Positions 15,883 through 25,397 of a DNA stretch of 64,000 nt are shown one piece after another. The stretch comes from Rivularia sp. MS3 (GTDB taxonomy: Bacteria; Cyanobacteriota; Cyanobacteriia; Cyanobacteriales; Nostocaceae). Under the pieces are notes generated by a model. The model was not told the DNA's origin, ran no database searches, and was given only the letters and a program-made list of their open reading frames with translations. Each line of letters begins with the position of its first letter. Positions within the stretch are counted from its first letter, which is position 1. Where the stretch lies: assembly GCA_019192545.1 (NCBI GenBank), contig JAHCMI010000008.1:1-64000 (forward strand), given 5' to 3'. The translations under genes were made by a program, and so were the position numbers.

Positions 15883-18309
15883 TTATCGAGTTTTGGAATC
15901 AATGCTGTTACCCGTTTGGGGTAATGTGGTAGAGCCTCTACGATTACTGGGTTCTGATGGAACTAAGGGCTGAGTAGGGGTTAGAGAATCTTCTACCGGT
16001 ACTGAAGTTGAAGAATCTTCAATCTCTGGAGCCAAGGTTTCTGCTTGAGTACATTGATTCGTTTTGTTCGCTGGATTAGAAATTGAGACATTAGATGGTG
16101 TAAGTTGCGAGCTATTAAGCCATACTTGTTCCCCCGGTTTGAGCAAGGTTCTGCTGCCGGTGGTTGCAGTTGCAGAATTTATCGCCGCGCCAACATCTCC
16201 AACCGAGCATACTTTAATCTGTAGCCAGTAATCTTGTGATGACGAAATCTGCTGTTTTTGCACAACTTGTAACAAACTAGCAGGTGGTGCAAAAATTGGT
16301 AGCGGCTGTTGGGAAGATGAATTATTATCAGCAGGCGGCAAAGTACTTTTACTTAAATTTAATTTCGCTTTAGCGCTAATTAACCAACCTTTGTCGATTC
16401 GTTCAAGTCTCTGAGAATTATTTTCAAAAGCAGGCTCCGATGTTGTCTCGGGTACATTTTCGGTCTGCGCGATGTCTTTTGGTTGGGATTTGCTGTGGAT
16501 TGCACTCTGTCTCCAAAAGTATCCTAAAGCACCTCCAACTATAATTAGTAAACCAACAATTCCTAACATTAAAGGTAATTTAAAGCTTTGGCTATTAACT
16601 TTTTTAGTTATTACCTGAGTTTTTTGATTGGGGATATTCTGTGCTACTGGAGCTAAATGTGAAGAATCCGTCACAGATATCGAGGAGATATCGGCAAGAT
16701 TTGCTTCTAGTGCCGACTTTGGTTCGGAATATTTAGTCTGGCAATGTATGGAAGCGATTGTCACATTGTCATGACCGTTTTGATTGTTAGCAATCTCTAA
16801 CAATTGCTTAGTAACGCTAACTACATCACTATTATTTTGAAGTAGCGGCAATATTTCTGCTTCCCAGTATTGTTCTACACGGTCAAAATCACTTAAGCCA
16901 TCCGAACATAGTAGAAAAACACAGTCTTCATCAAGGATGAATCGCTGTGCTGTCGGGTGTAAAGCACTACTTGCATTCATCCCCAATGCTTGTACCAAGG
17001 AACCAGAAGCAGCTTGTGCTACAGCATCTCTATAAACTGCATAGCCGAGCCGTACTTCTCGCGAAGCCACATCATCGTCGAGAGTTACTTGATGACAATT
17101 ATTTTGCGTAATTAGGTAAGCCCTGCTGTCTCCGACATGAGAAATATACATTTCATGAGCTATGGGTAATGCCATTACCACAGTCGTTCCCATGCGTTGC
17201 CGTCCTTGACGATTTTCACTATCGTTGAGATGGCTAATCTTATCGTTAGCAATAGCAGCAGCTCGTTCTAAATCAGCGAGCAATACAGCAGGATGAATGC
17301 GATCCTCTGGCAAAGAGGCCAATTGGGTTACAGACTGTTGAATTGTTTCAATTGCCGTTTTTGAAGCAACATCTCCCCCTTCATGTCCGCCAATACCATC
17401 GCAAACAATAGTCAAAGCAGACTTTGACGGTGGTTTAGAAATAGTAGTACCGCTTTGGGGATAACAAGAATCTTCGTTGCGTGAACGGGAAGGGCCTGTA
17501 TCTGTAAGTGCAAATACTGTAATATCAATTTTGCTAGATTTGCCTAAGCTAGTTAATCCTTTGTCTAAAACGGCAATTAACTGCTCGCTTGAATGTATTT
17601 GCTCTTCTACTAATAAACGACAAACTTCGCTCATAAAATTGCGAATTGTCGATTGTACTGTCGGAAGTAACTCTTGCTGCCAAAATTTTCCGAGAGCTAA
17701 CAAGCTCGGTTTTGTTTGGCGATCGGAACTTAATTCTAATAAACGTACTATTGAACCTTCAACTCGAATTAAATTTGTTGTCAGTAAGCTAGAAGCAACA
17801 CCAACACTAGCTAAAGGCTGCCATAATTGGGCTATTTGCCATAACCAATTAAGTTGTCGCAAAGAGTTTGCGCCCTTCCAAGCACCTTTTAATTTCCCAC
17901 ATAGACGCACCTTCATTGGTGATTCATTAAGAACGAGCGGGGGCTTTTCTAAAAGTAGTATTTCTTCAGAGCTATTCCCAGCGTTAAGAGACAGTATTCC
18001 GTAAACTTGAGGAACGTGTAACCTATAGGGAATTAATCTCAGATAAGATTTTATATCATCTAACTTATGTTGTTCTGGTATTTGTGGCAAAATACCTGGT
18101 TTTGTATCTAATAAGACATTATTCTCAATAACTAAATAACGCTCTTGTAACAATTCCCCAGAATTTCCCACAATCGAATTATCCGCCACAGCCCAAAGAT
18201 AACGTTTGGGTAAAGGTGTGGAGCATCGCTGGCAGAACTTGTGGGTAAGGGGGTTAGCAGCTTGACAAAGTTCGTTTGGACAGTAGAGCGTTGCCGCGTC
18301 ATTTTCCAT
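15883..18309 (-). CDS. Zinc-ribbon/kinase-like/PP2C phosphatase with membrane anchor
   Basis: An 808-residue protein. Residues 10-33 hold a zinc ribbon (CPNEL-C and CQRC). Residues about 55-250 look like a degenerate protein-kinase fold: ERYLVIENN at the N-lobe and SLLTTNLIRVEGSIVRLLEL where active kinases have the HRD-KPxN to DFG stretch, with the catalytic residues missing. Residues 262-525 are a PP2C Ser/Thr phosphatase with all metal motifs (RNEDSC, VCDGIGGHEGGD, SHVGDSRAYL, CSDGLSD, GHDNVTI). One membrane helix at about 578-599 is followed by a roughly 210-residue Ser/Pro-rich outer part. Through dephosphorylation it would oppose Hanks-type kinases and set FHA binding by its neighbours. 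No active kinase gene lies in this window. Confidence 0.92.
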   Translation of the reverse strand: MENDAATLYCPNELCQAANPLTHKFCQRCSTPLPKRYLWAVADNSIVGNSGELLQERYLVIENNVLLDTKPGILPQIPEQHKLDDIKSYLRLIPYRLHVPQVYGILSLNAGNSSEEILLLEKPPLVLNESPMKVRLCGKLKGAWKGANSLRQLNWLWQIAQLWQPLASVGVASSLLTTNLIRVEGSIVRLLELSSDRQTKPSLLALGKFWQQELLPTVQSTIRNFMSEVCRLLVEEQIHSSEQLIAVLDKGLTSLGKSSKIDITVFALTDTGPSRSRNEDSCYPQSGTTISKPPSKSALTIVCDGIGGHEGGDVASKTAIETIQQSVTQLASLPEDRIHPAVLLADLERAAAIANDKISHLNDSENRQGRQRMGTTVVMALPIAHEMYISHVGDSRAYLITQNNCHQVTLDDDVASREVRLGYAVYRDAVAQAASGSLVQALGMNASSALHPTAQRFILDEDCVFLLCSDGLSDFDRVEQYWEAEILPLLQNNSDVVSVTKQLLEIANNQNGHDNVTIASIHCQTKYSEPKSALEANLADISSISVTDSSHLAPVAQNIPNQKTQVITKKVNSQSFKLPLMLGIVGLLIIVGGALGYFWRQSAIHSKSQPKDIAQTENVPETTSEPAFENNSQRLERIDKGWLISAKAKLNLSKSTLPPADNNSSSQQPLPIFAPPASLLQVVQKQQISSSQDYWLQIKVCSVGDVGAAINSATATTGSRTLLKPGEQVWLNSSQLTPSNVSISNPANKTNQCTQAETLAPEIEDSSTSVPVEDSLTPTQPLVPSEPSNRRGSTTLPQTGNSIDSKTR

Positions 18310-19102
18310 AGTTTCCCACCGAGAAGGCGATTCATGTTCATTTGTGTGTATTCATAAAGAACGGCTATATAACCGTTCGCGTTCATATAAAACGATATAT
18401 TCCATTTTGACTCGGGATTTTATAACAGGCAGTTTTAATAGCTATTATTTTGAAAGCATAATTTCGCTTGTTAATTAGTCATAATACGTCTTTTAAAGAA
18501 AGTATATAAAAAATTACCACCTCCGGGATGATGTTCGACTATATTTGTTACAGTCTTGTTTACAGCAAATGCAATCTTAAAAAGAGTTTTGCCATATACT
18601 TTATTGAATATTATTTCTTTATCTGTTTTTTATATATAGCTAATTTGTCAATCATTAGACCACGATAGGCTAAGTATCTACACTATTTTAGTCATTTAAG
18701 TTACTGTGCATTGTAAGTAATTAAACCGTAATTTTCAAGTTTAAGTTAGCTTCGCTTAATCTTCACTACTATTTCATCCGGTAAAAATAGATATAACCAT
18801 ATTAAGACGACAAACCAGTACGCTCATTCAACAGTTTTCTTATTTCAATTGCACTTAGATATTGACTCGATTGTTTGCAGAAAGAATAATCTCGAACCTG
18901 CCCAATTGAAATAAATCTATAATTTACAAAACTAACAGCAAACTGAATTCCGGTAGCTGCACTCCTAATTTTCTAATAGAGAATATAAATTTATTGTTAA
19001 GACTGGTAAGTCATTAGAGTTGAATAAATGACTCACCTCTAATGACACTCGATGCTTATCTTTATAAATTGTTAATTATTTATACTTATAAAGAAAAGCG
19101 AC
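18310..19102. other. AT-rich spacer between PP2C and ndhM genes
   Basis: About 790 bases upstream of the PP2C gene and downstream of ndhM. Open frames are short and not protein-like. I see no RNA gene or repeat. It presumably holds the promoter of the PP2C operon. Confidence 0.45.
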
Positions 19103-19456
19103 TTAATTGCTTTCGGATACAACCTGGGGAAGTCCCATACTATAGTTGTTGACTCGTGCGGATGTGTTGTAGCTAATTGAGCCAAGTTGTAAAAGCGAAC
19201 GCACGAAATGCTCTAAATCTGAGCCAATGCGACGCAAATTATAATCTGTTAAGTCTTGGCCGCTATTAGCTTCGACTAATTCGTCAAATTTACGATACAC
19301 AAGCTGTAAAGTATCTTCGCTCCAATTAAATTCGTTATCTGGATCGATATCTAAAGTCAACACCTGATTGCTAGGAACCAATTCGCCATCCTCAACTTCT
19401 GCCGCAAAAATACGGATATGGCGAGTTGTTGATTTGAGCAGCATCTGGTTATCCAT
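19103..19456 (-). CDS. ndhM: NAD(P)H-quinone oxidoreductase subunit M
   Basis: NdhM is a peripheral subunit of the cyanobacterial NDH-1 complex, which takes electrons from ferredoxin for cyclic electron flow and respiration at the thylakoid membrane. The family core is clear: [35 protein letters not shown] and YRKFDELVE. The length of 117 residues is normal. The start may be the first ATG (19456) or the one four codons in (19444), where homologues as I recall them begin; neither has a Shine-Dalgarno. It stands alone, as ndhM commonly does outside the main ndh operons. Confidence 0.95.
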   Translation of the reverse strand: MDNQMLLKSTTRHIRIFAAEVEDGELVPSNQVLTLDIDPDNEFNWSEDTLQLVYRKFDELVEANSGQDLTDYNLRRIGSDLEHFVRSLLQLGSISYNTSARVNNYSMGLPQVVSESN

Positions 19457-20315
19457 AGGAGGCTTCTGTTCTCTAAACGTTAATTAACACTCCAATTATT
19501 GTAGACTCTAAATTCGTCGCGAAGAAACCTTAATATAAAATGACCTAGCTCGGAGTAAGAAGAGCCAGTTATCATCAAAGATTTTTCACAATTGATGAAT
19601 AAACCGTATCCCCTGATTTTGCATTTAATAGCTGAATGCAGCAGTCTTTTTATCAATTGGGGAACCACTAATTTACCATTACGGTCAGTCTGGTAAGCTT
19701 GAATCGGTAACGCACCATATCATAAGTAAGGAAATTGAAATAACTCTTACTTGTTATATTCAGAAGAAATAATTTAGGTAATGTGCTGTATTTATACATC
19801 AACGCTAGTTTCATACTTAAAAATTCTGCTCTTAATACTTAATTGTGTTTTTTTAATGAATAAAACTTACATCTAGTAATTTTACGGAATTGCGAAACAG
19901 CAAGCTTAGGCTATAGTCTAATAAAATCAATTCAGCGTTTTTACTTACGTAGTATTACTTCGATTTTAGTTAAAAGTAAAACTGTTATTGACGTGGAGAT
20001 AAGTTTGATGTAAAAACCTTTAAAAAGCTCTAGCAAGTTCTTACAGAAACTTCATTGTATAGAAGTTTAAAAACTGAATAATAGTTTATGGTTTGCTAGA
20101 ACTATAAGGAGTGCATGAAAATAAAATTATAGATTCAGTTAGTCTACCGATAAACCAATATGAGGGAGAGTGAAATGCAATACAGATAGAGATGGATGAT
20201 TTTTCTTTTTGCAAAATCAGACACTACTTTCGATTTCAAACAAAATATAAAGAACTTTTGCTTGAGATAAAACTCCTCACCCCCATGACCACCGAGTAAA
20301 GGAATCGTAACAACT
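19457..20315. other. Divergent spacer upstream of ndhM and a small conserved gene
   Basis: About 860 bases between divergent genes, AT-rich, with no convincing reading frame or RNA. A reverse-strand open frame at 19480-19668 sits right before ndhM but has unconvincing composition. ACTCCTCACC at 20272 resembles the single-stranded core of the Yfr1 small RNA by chance only; flanking stems and a terminator are missing. Confidence 0.45.
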
Positions 20316-20597
20316 ATGAACTCGAAAGCATTACCACGTCAGGTAAATAATCCAGAAGTAGGCGTTTATGAGTGCGAAATCAATCTCAAATTCCGACTGA
20401 TTGAGGAAAAGAGTTTATTGCGCGATCGCGAACAATTACTACACGTTCTCTTAGACGCTTTAGCAGAAGGTTCTGACGACTTTCTAGAGATGTTGCATCA
20501 GGTTGTAAAGGTTCACCAGACAACAGAGCTAAAAGCATCACCGCAAATGCGTCGTCAGCTAATGCGGTTGCGTAACTCTAACGAAATGAACCAATAA
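20316..20597 (+). CDS. Conserved small soluble protein, function unknown
   Basis: A 93-residue protein with no signal or membrane segment. The pattern GVYECEINLKFRLIEEKSLLRD followed by QLLHVLLDALAEGSDDFLEML and a basic C-terminus (SPQMRRQLMRLRN) looks conserved in filamentous cyanobacteria from memory, but I cannot name a function. It probably folds as beta strand plus helices. The ATG has AAAGGA eleven bases upstream, a slightly long spacing. Long spacers lie on both sides, so it is monocistronic. Confidence 0.75.
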   Translation: MNSKALPRQVNNPEVGVYECEINLKFRLIEEKSLLRDREQLLHVLLDALAEGSDDFLEMLHQVVKVHQTTELKASPQMRRQLMRLRNSNEMNQ

Positions 20598-21675
20598 CTA
20601 GCACTGCTTTATCAAGTAATGTTTGATTGTGAAGCTTTTAAAGAAAGACGCAGGTAAATTCTTAAGTTTGAATCCAAAACTTAATTTTTTTCCACAACAA
20701 GTTAAATGGTGTTACTAAGCGCGAACCTGTTCTCAAAGCTGGGTTTTGCCTTATGTTATCGAAACGTCACATTCATAGTGCGTCTACCCAGCATCTACGC
20801 ATTTTATGACGGGGTTGCGTCTACAGTAACCAAACGTTGGTGAAATTATTAAATAAAAGAATTTGGGTGCCTACTAACCAGCAATTGCTCTTGCTGATAC
20901 GGAAGGGGTTACAGTCTACTAAAAATTTCGACATACCAAGGAAGAAAATATTTATAATTGCACGACTATTGCATTAGTATTCTTACCTTCCTTTATAAAG
21001 GCACGCAAAGACTGAAGGGCTATTCAGGATTTAAGTAACCTTAAAAAGCATCTCACCATCGCAATCCTTTTTACTTTTTTCATAATCTCAGATACCCGCA
21101 GCCATTTTTTTTTGTGTTCCCCTATTATGTGTGCTTGGAGTTAGAATTATCAGCTTATGTGGGATGAGTCTGGAAGACTAAGTACTCCTCCCATACATAA
21201 GTTCCGTTAATTTTCACGAGTTTGTATTTTGAATAGTATACCTACGAACAAACTATACTAAGTAAACAATAAGTTGATTGAATAAATAATGGTTCTTTTG
21301 GTAGACTTTATGAGCTTGAAATAACTACTATTAGCGTTTTTGCCAGATTGTTATGATTATTGCCGGGATGATTGGCTACTTAATCATTACCTATGTTTTC
21401 ATACCTGTAAATACGGAATATTACTTAAGTTTATGCATTAAATAAAGCGAGAAAGTGTCCGATCTAATAAACATAAGGATTTACTCCGAATATTTTTTGG
21501 TAAAAATATTCAGATGCAATTTTTAATACAACCATTCGCGAATACGAAAAGCAGGCTTTGAGAAATTAAAGTTTAGTTGCCGTCATCTCCTTGGTATTCT
21601 ATGTAACAGGAGCATAAATAGACAGCAAACCCTAAATAATCTCAATTCCAGTTAATAATTTTGTTAAGAGTTTGT
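20598..21675. other. Long spacer between convergent genes
   Basis: Almost 1.1 kb with no confident gene. One frame at 21353-21445 could encode a 30-residue hydrophobic peptide (starts MIIAGMIGYLII), without a ribosome-binding site. Short complementary words near 20938 and 20989 (AAGGAAG/CTTCCTT) are too weak to call. No terminator with a clear T run is seen for either flanking gene. Confidence 0.4.
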
Positions 21676-22371
21676 TCAATTAGCTAAACCATGTTCCAAA
21701 GCAAATCGAACCAGTTCAGTACGGCTATTCGTTCCGGTTTTGCTAAACAAGCGACTAACGTATTTTTCCACATTACGAACGCTTGTATCTAGACGACGAG
21801 CAATTTCTTTGTTCATTAATCCTTCAGCAACCAGATTTAAGACGCTTTGTTCTCTGGGAGTCAAATCAATATTGAAGGGTGCGCTTGTTTGAGTAATCGC
21901 ATTTTTCTGAGTTAGCAATGCCTCGATTCGAGCCATTTGAGATGCTAATTCGGCTAAATCTGGTGTTTCTCCTTCCTCTACAGTCGAACTAGTCTTGGCA
22001 GCCCTACGAGCAAGCAAGTTTTCTACAATCGCCACTAACTCATCAGGATCGAAAGGTTTGGGTAAATAGGCATCAACACCGGCTTGATAACCTTGGATGC
22101 GATCGCCAGTCATCCCTTTTGCGGTTAAAAATATAACTGGTAATGTTTTAAAACGAGTATCATCCCGGAGGCGCTTGAGAAATTCATAGCCATCTACTTG
22201 AGGCATCATAATATCGGATATAACTAAGTCGGGTAGATTTTGCTGCATCCATTCCCAAGCATCATTGGCGTTACTGGCAACTTGAACGTTAAAATTACTA
22301 GCTTCTAAGTAATCTTTTACGGCTTCGCGCAATCCGGGTTCATCATCTACCAGTAACAGTTGTGCTGTCAT
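21676..22371 (-). CDS. Response regulator, receiver plus LuxR-type HTH
   Basis: About 231 residues. The receiver domain (residues about 3-118) keeps the acidic pair in LLVDDEPG, the phospho-acceptor Asp in DLVISDIMMPQVDG, the Thr in VIFLTAKG and the Lys in LPKPFDPDEL. A linker with a short coiled coil leads to a LuxR/NarL helix-turn-helix at the C-terminus (LTPREQSVLNLVAEGLMNKE). It resembles the Ycf29/TctD-like orphan regulators of cyanobacteria and plastids. The start ATG at 22371 has AGGAAG six bases upstream and matches the family start MTAQLLLVDDE; ten further codons upstream are open but less likely. No partner kinase is adjacent. Confidence 0.93.
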   Translation of the reverse strand: MTAQLLLVDDEPGLREAVKDYLEASNFNVQVASNANDAWEWMQQNLPDLVISDIMMPQVDGYEFLKRLRDDTRFKTLPVIFLTAKGMTGDRIQGYQAGVDAYLPKPFDPDELVAIVENLLARRAAKTSSTVEEGETPDLAELASQMARIEALLTQKNAITQTSAPFNIDLTPREQSVLNLVAEGLMNKEIARRLDTSVRNVEKYVSRLFSKTGTNSRTELVRFALEHGLAN

Positions 22372-22530
22372 ATCAATCTTCCTATATCGTATATTTTCCA
22401 ATTTAGCTAAATATGGTGACAGTTTGAAGAAAGCAGTGGAAGATAAACGAGGAAGAAAGAGCAGGCAATTTTAACCCTTGAATGCTAACTCCTAATTCCT
22501 CGACTCCAAACTTGCTCAATCTTTACTGTC

Positions 22531-23499
22531 TCAGAGCCAATCAATCTTCTTGGCTTGAGGAGGTAACTTTGCTTGCTGCTGTCCTAAATAACGCGCTCTG
22601 GCTGTAAACAAGCCAATTGGTGTATTCGCTAAATCTAAGAAACTCGCTTTACCTGTTAAAGCTTTTAAAGTTGTTTTCGGCACTTCTTTTACCAACCAAC
22701 GTAAGAGGCGATAATAACACTCATACTGGCTTATTTCCCGCATCAATTCTACATTGTGCAGCTCGTGTAGATAGCTATTAGAACGTCCATAACGCTGCCA
22801 CTGACTTTTTAATTCTTTTAATGTGGTTCTATGGCGATGTTGGACAATCGCTTCGGGAGCAAATTCCAATGTTCCAATTTCCAGTTGCAAAATTCGCCAA
22901 CATATATCGGCATCGCCTCCGGTTGTTAAATAGGGACGAAACAATCCTGCCTTTTCTAAGGCTAAGCGACGAATTGCTAAATTAGCAGTTTGTCCGTAAG
23001 CACAAAATTTATTAGCTAATGTATGTTTTTGCGATAATGTTTCTTGCCTATCTGCATATTTTTCTAATAAATTACTGCTTGGCAAAGCTGTAATTTCACC
23101 GGCGACTATAACTATATTTGTATTGATAAAAGGTTTAACTAATTTTTCTAACCAGTTGGGCAAAGGACGACAATCAGCGTCGGTAAAAACAATTATTTCG
23201 CCTGCGGCTTCGCGAATACCAGTATTGCGTGCGGCATAAGAACTTTGAATTTCCTTTTCACTCAAAGCACGAATTTTAATTGGGCTATTTTCTGAAGCTA
23301 GTTTTAATAATTTAGAAGTACCATCGCTACTGTTATTGTCTACTAACAAATACTCTACCCTATCTTCGGGATAGGTTTGAGCCATTAGACAGTTAATTAA
23401 TTCTGGTAAATCTGCCGTACCGTTATAAATAGGAACCACCACCGATACCTCCGGTTTGAAGGTATTGGTAGCGGTTGTCTGAAATGACTCGTGATTCAT
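22531..23499 (-). CDS. Family 2 glycosyltransferase
   Basis: A 322-residue GT2-fold (GT-A) enzyme. VSVVVPIYNG near residue 20, LLVDNNSSDGT near 52 and the DxD-type motif in VFTDADCRPLP near 107 are the nucleotide-sugar-binding blocks. GGDADICWRI near 198 and a following RH-rich segment are the acceptor side. There is no membrane helix, so it is cytoplasmic or peripheral. The sugar and acceptor are not deducible. The gene follows the response-regulator gene by transcription order on the minus strand (it is upstream of it), with a 159-base spacer. Confidence 0.9.
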   Translation of the reverse strand: MNHESFQTTATNTFKPEVSVVVPIYNGTADLPELINCLMAQTYPEDRVEYLLVDNNSSDGTSKLLKLASENSPIKIRALSEKEIQSSYAARNTGIREAAGEIIVFTDADCRPLPNWLEKLVKPFINTNIVIVAGEITALPSSNLLEKYADRQETLSQKHTLANKFCAYGQTANLAIRRLALEKAGLFRPYLTTGGDADICWRILQLEIGTLEFAPEAIVQHRHRTTLKELKSQWQRYGRSNSYLHELHNVELMREISQYECYYRLLRWLVKEVPKTTLKALTGKASFLDLANTPIGLFTARARYLGQQQAKLPPQAKKIDWL

Positions 23500-23745
23500 G
23501 AATTCGAGATTTTTGACTAGGAATTACTAGTTATTAGTGAAAAACTACTAACCACTTTGATTTAAGTATTCCCAATTCAAAAACCAATATCAATAATTTC
23601 TAAAAAATAAGAAACAATAAAACTATTAATTCAAACAATTTGCAATTGATTGAAAAAAAGTAATGGGCGTTGGTAAGCCGGTTGAAATACATATCCTACG
23701 CCACTATGATAGATCGACCGCGCTTTTTTTGGCGGTAACCAATAT

Positions 23746-25074
23746 TTAACGTCTGGGAAACTGCGAAGGTTTGCGAGAAAGCTGATTTTGCCCAGGAGAT
23801 GCAAAGTAGTTGTTTGATAAAATCGACAATGCACGGGAATAATGCGGGTCTTTATTTGTTCCTAATAATCTGGGATTGGAAGCAAGCTGACGCTGTTGAG
23901 ATACCGTCAAATCCATTTCTATATCAGGTGTAATTCCCTTTTTATTGATATCAGTTCCCTTCGGAGTATAGTAATGAGCAATAGTAATGGCAACACCAGA
24001 ACCATCTGCTAGTTCGTGAACTGATTGTACTAATGCTTTTCCGAAAGTTTTGGAACCAATTACGGTTGCTCGCTTGTTATCTTTGAGTGCGCCTGTAAGG
24101 ATTTCACTCGCACTAGCTGAGTTTCCATCAACTAATACTACAAGCGGACGATTTGTCAAAGCCGTGCTGTTAGCTTTTGTTAACTCACTTCCACCTTTAC
24201 GATCTTCCGTGCGAACTATTGCACCTCGATCGAGCCACATCCGAGCTATTTCGATGCTTGCATTTAACAAACCACCAGGATTTCCTCGCAAGTCTAAAAC
24301 GAAACCGTCAACATTACTTGCATTCAATTTACGGATAGCTCGCTGCATTTGTTCTGCTGCATGAGCGCTAAATTCTCGCAAGCGTATATAGCCAACTTTA
24401 CGATTACCTTCTGTTTTGAGGGTGTAACGCACTGTTGGAACTTCAATTGTCGCTCGTGTTAGCTTGACATCAAATGCTCTTTGAGTTAATCTTCCCAAAC
24501 GCAAATTAATGGAGGTACCCACCTTACCCCGAATCAGCTTTGACGCATCCTCTATTTTCATGTTTTTAGTAGATTTACCGTCAATAGCTAAAATCACATC
24601 GCCTTCTTTTATTCCTGCTTTGAGTGCAGGAGAGTTTTCTAATGCTTCAACGACTGTTAAAAGCTGGGTTCTAGGATCTATTTCCATACGAATACCAATT
24701 CCGGAAACTTCTCCAGAAGTTTGGGAAGTAAGAGCTTGATATTCTTTAGGGTTCATAAAACGAGTGTATGGGTCCCCCAATCTTTTCAAAGCTTGACGAA
24801 CCGCAGTATAAGCTTGCTCCCGAGAAGTATAATTTTTGCTTAATAAAGTTTTTCTTTCGGTTTGCCAGTTTCGGTTGTTAAAAGATCCGTCTACATATTC
24901 GCGATTCACTAATTGCCATACTTGGTCAACAATCGCTTTGGGACTATCCTGTAGAGCAGCTTTTACTTCACGACACCAAACTGGACCAAATACAGATAAT
25001 GCTGCTGTAGTGGTTATCGCTCCACCAATAAAAGCCGATCGCAGCCGCGAGTGACGTTTCGCTGATTGTTTCAT
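23746..25074 (-). CDS. Carboxyl-terminal processing protease (S41A)
   Basis: About 442 residues, exported to the periplasm or thylakoid lumen by an N-terminal signal (basic KQSAKRHSRLR, then a hydrophobic stretch ending near Ala). A PDZ domain lies at about 100-190 (SGIGIRMEID, AGIKEGDVILAIDGK). The catalytic core contains the Ser in GNSASASEIL and the Lys in GSKTFGKALVQ, giving the Ser-Lys dyad. One cyanobacterial Ctp matures the photosystem II D1 protein; which paralogue this is cannot be told from sequence alone. The start at 25074 (MKQSAKRH) is favoured over a frame open to 25116. The tail after the protease core is short and basic. Confidence 0.93.
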   Translation of the reverse strand: MKQSAKRHSRLRSAFIGGAITTTAALSVFGPVWCREVKAALQDSPKAIVDQVWQLVNREYVDGSFNNRNWQTERKTLLSKNYTSREQAYTAVRQALKRLGDPYTRFMNPKEYQALTSQTSGEVSGIGIRMEIDPRTQLLTVVEALENSPALKAGIKEGDVILAIDGKSTKNMKIEDASKLIRGKVGTSINLRLGRLTQRAFDVKLTRATIEVPTVRYTLKTEGNRKVGYIRLREFSAHAAEQMQRAIRKLNASNVDGFVLDLRGNPGGLLNASIEIARMWLDRGAIVRTEDRKGGSELTKANSTALTNRPLVVLVDGNSASASEILTGALKDNKRATVIGSKTFGKALVQSVHELADGSGVAITIAHYYTPKGTDINKKGITPDIEMDLTVSQQRQLASNPRLLGTNKDPHYSRALSILSNNYFASPGQNQLSRKPSQFPRR

Positions 25075-25397
25075 GTATATTTGCACTTTGGAATGGTGTT
25101 TTTGACAGTTTAGCAATTAGATTATCCAAAAACTGATAAGTTTTACTTGTTGGAAATCTGAGTTTATTGCTTAATGCATGAAATTTTTCTAAAAACAGGC
25201 TTATAAAGCTATGATTTATGGCTTTTTAAGTTAGTCAATTTACGACCCTAGCTTAATTGCTGATTATGCCACTTTTATCTGTGTCATACTGGCAGCCAAT
25301 TTTACTTTATTTAATAGAGGTTATTACTTAGCTATATTAGTTACATTAACTTTGGACTGAACCCAAGCTACTATTGACCATTCTATTCAGGTTTGCC

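Noticed and set aside
17477-18004. Plus-strand open frame of 175 codons
   Set aside because: It is antisense to the PP2C gene, whose motifs are complete in the other strand.
19480-19668. Minus-strand open frame just upstream of ndhM
   Set aside because: It has no recognisable pattern, no ribosome-binding site and an unusual residue mix; probably part of the ndhM leader.
20270-20283. ACTCCTCACC, like the Yfr1 small RNA core
   Set aside because: Neither the two flanking stem-loops nor a terminator is present, and the word sits 30 bases before a gene start.
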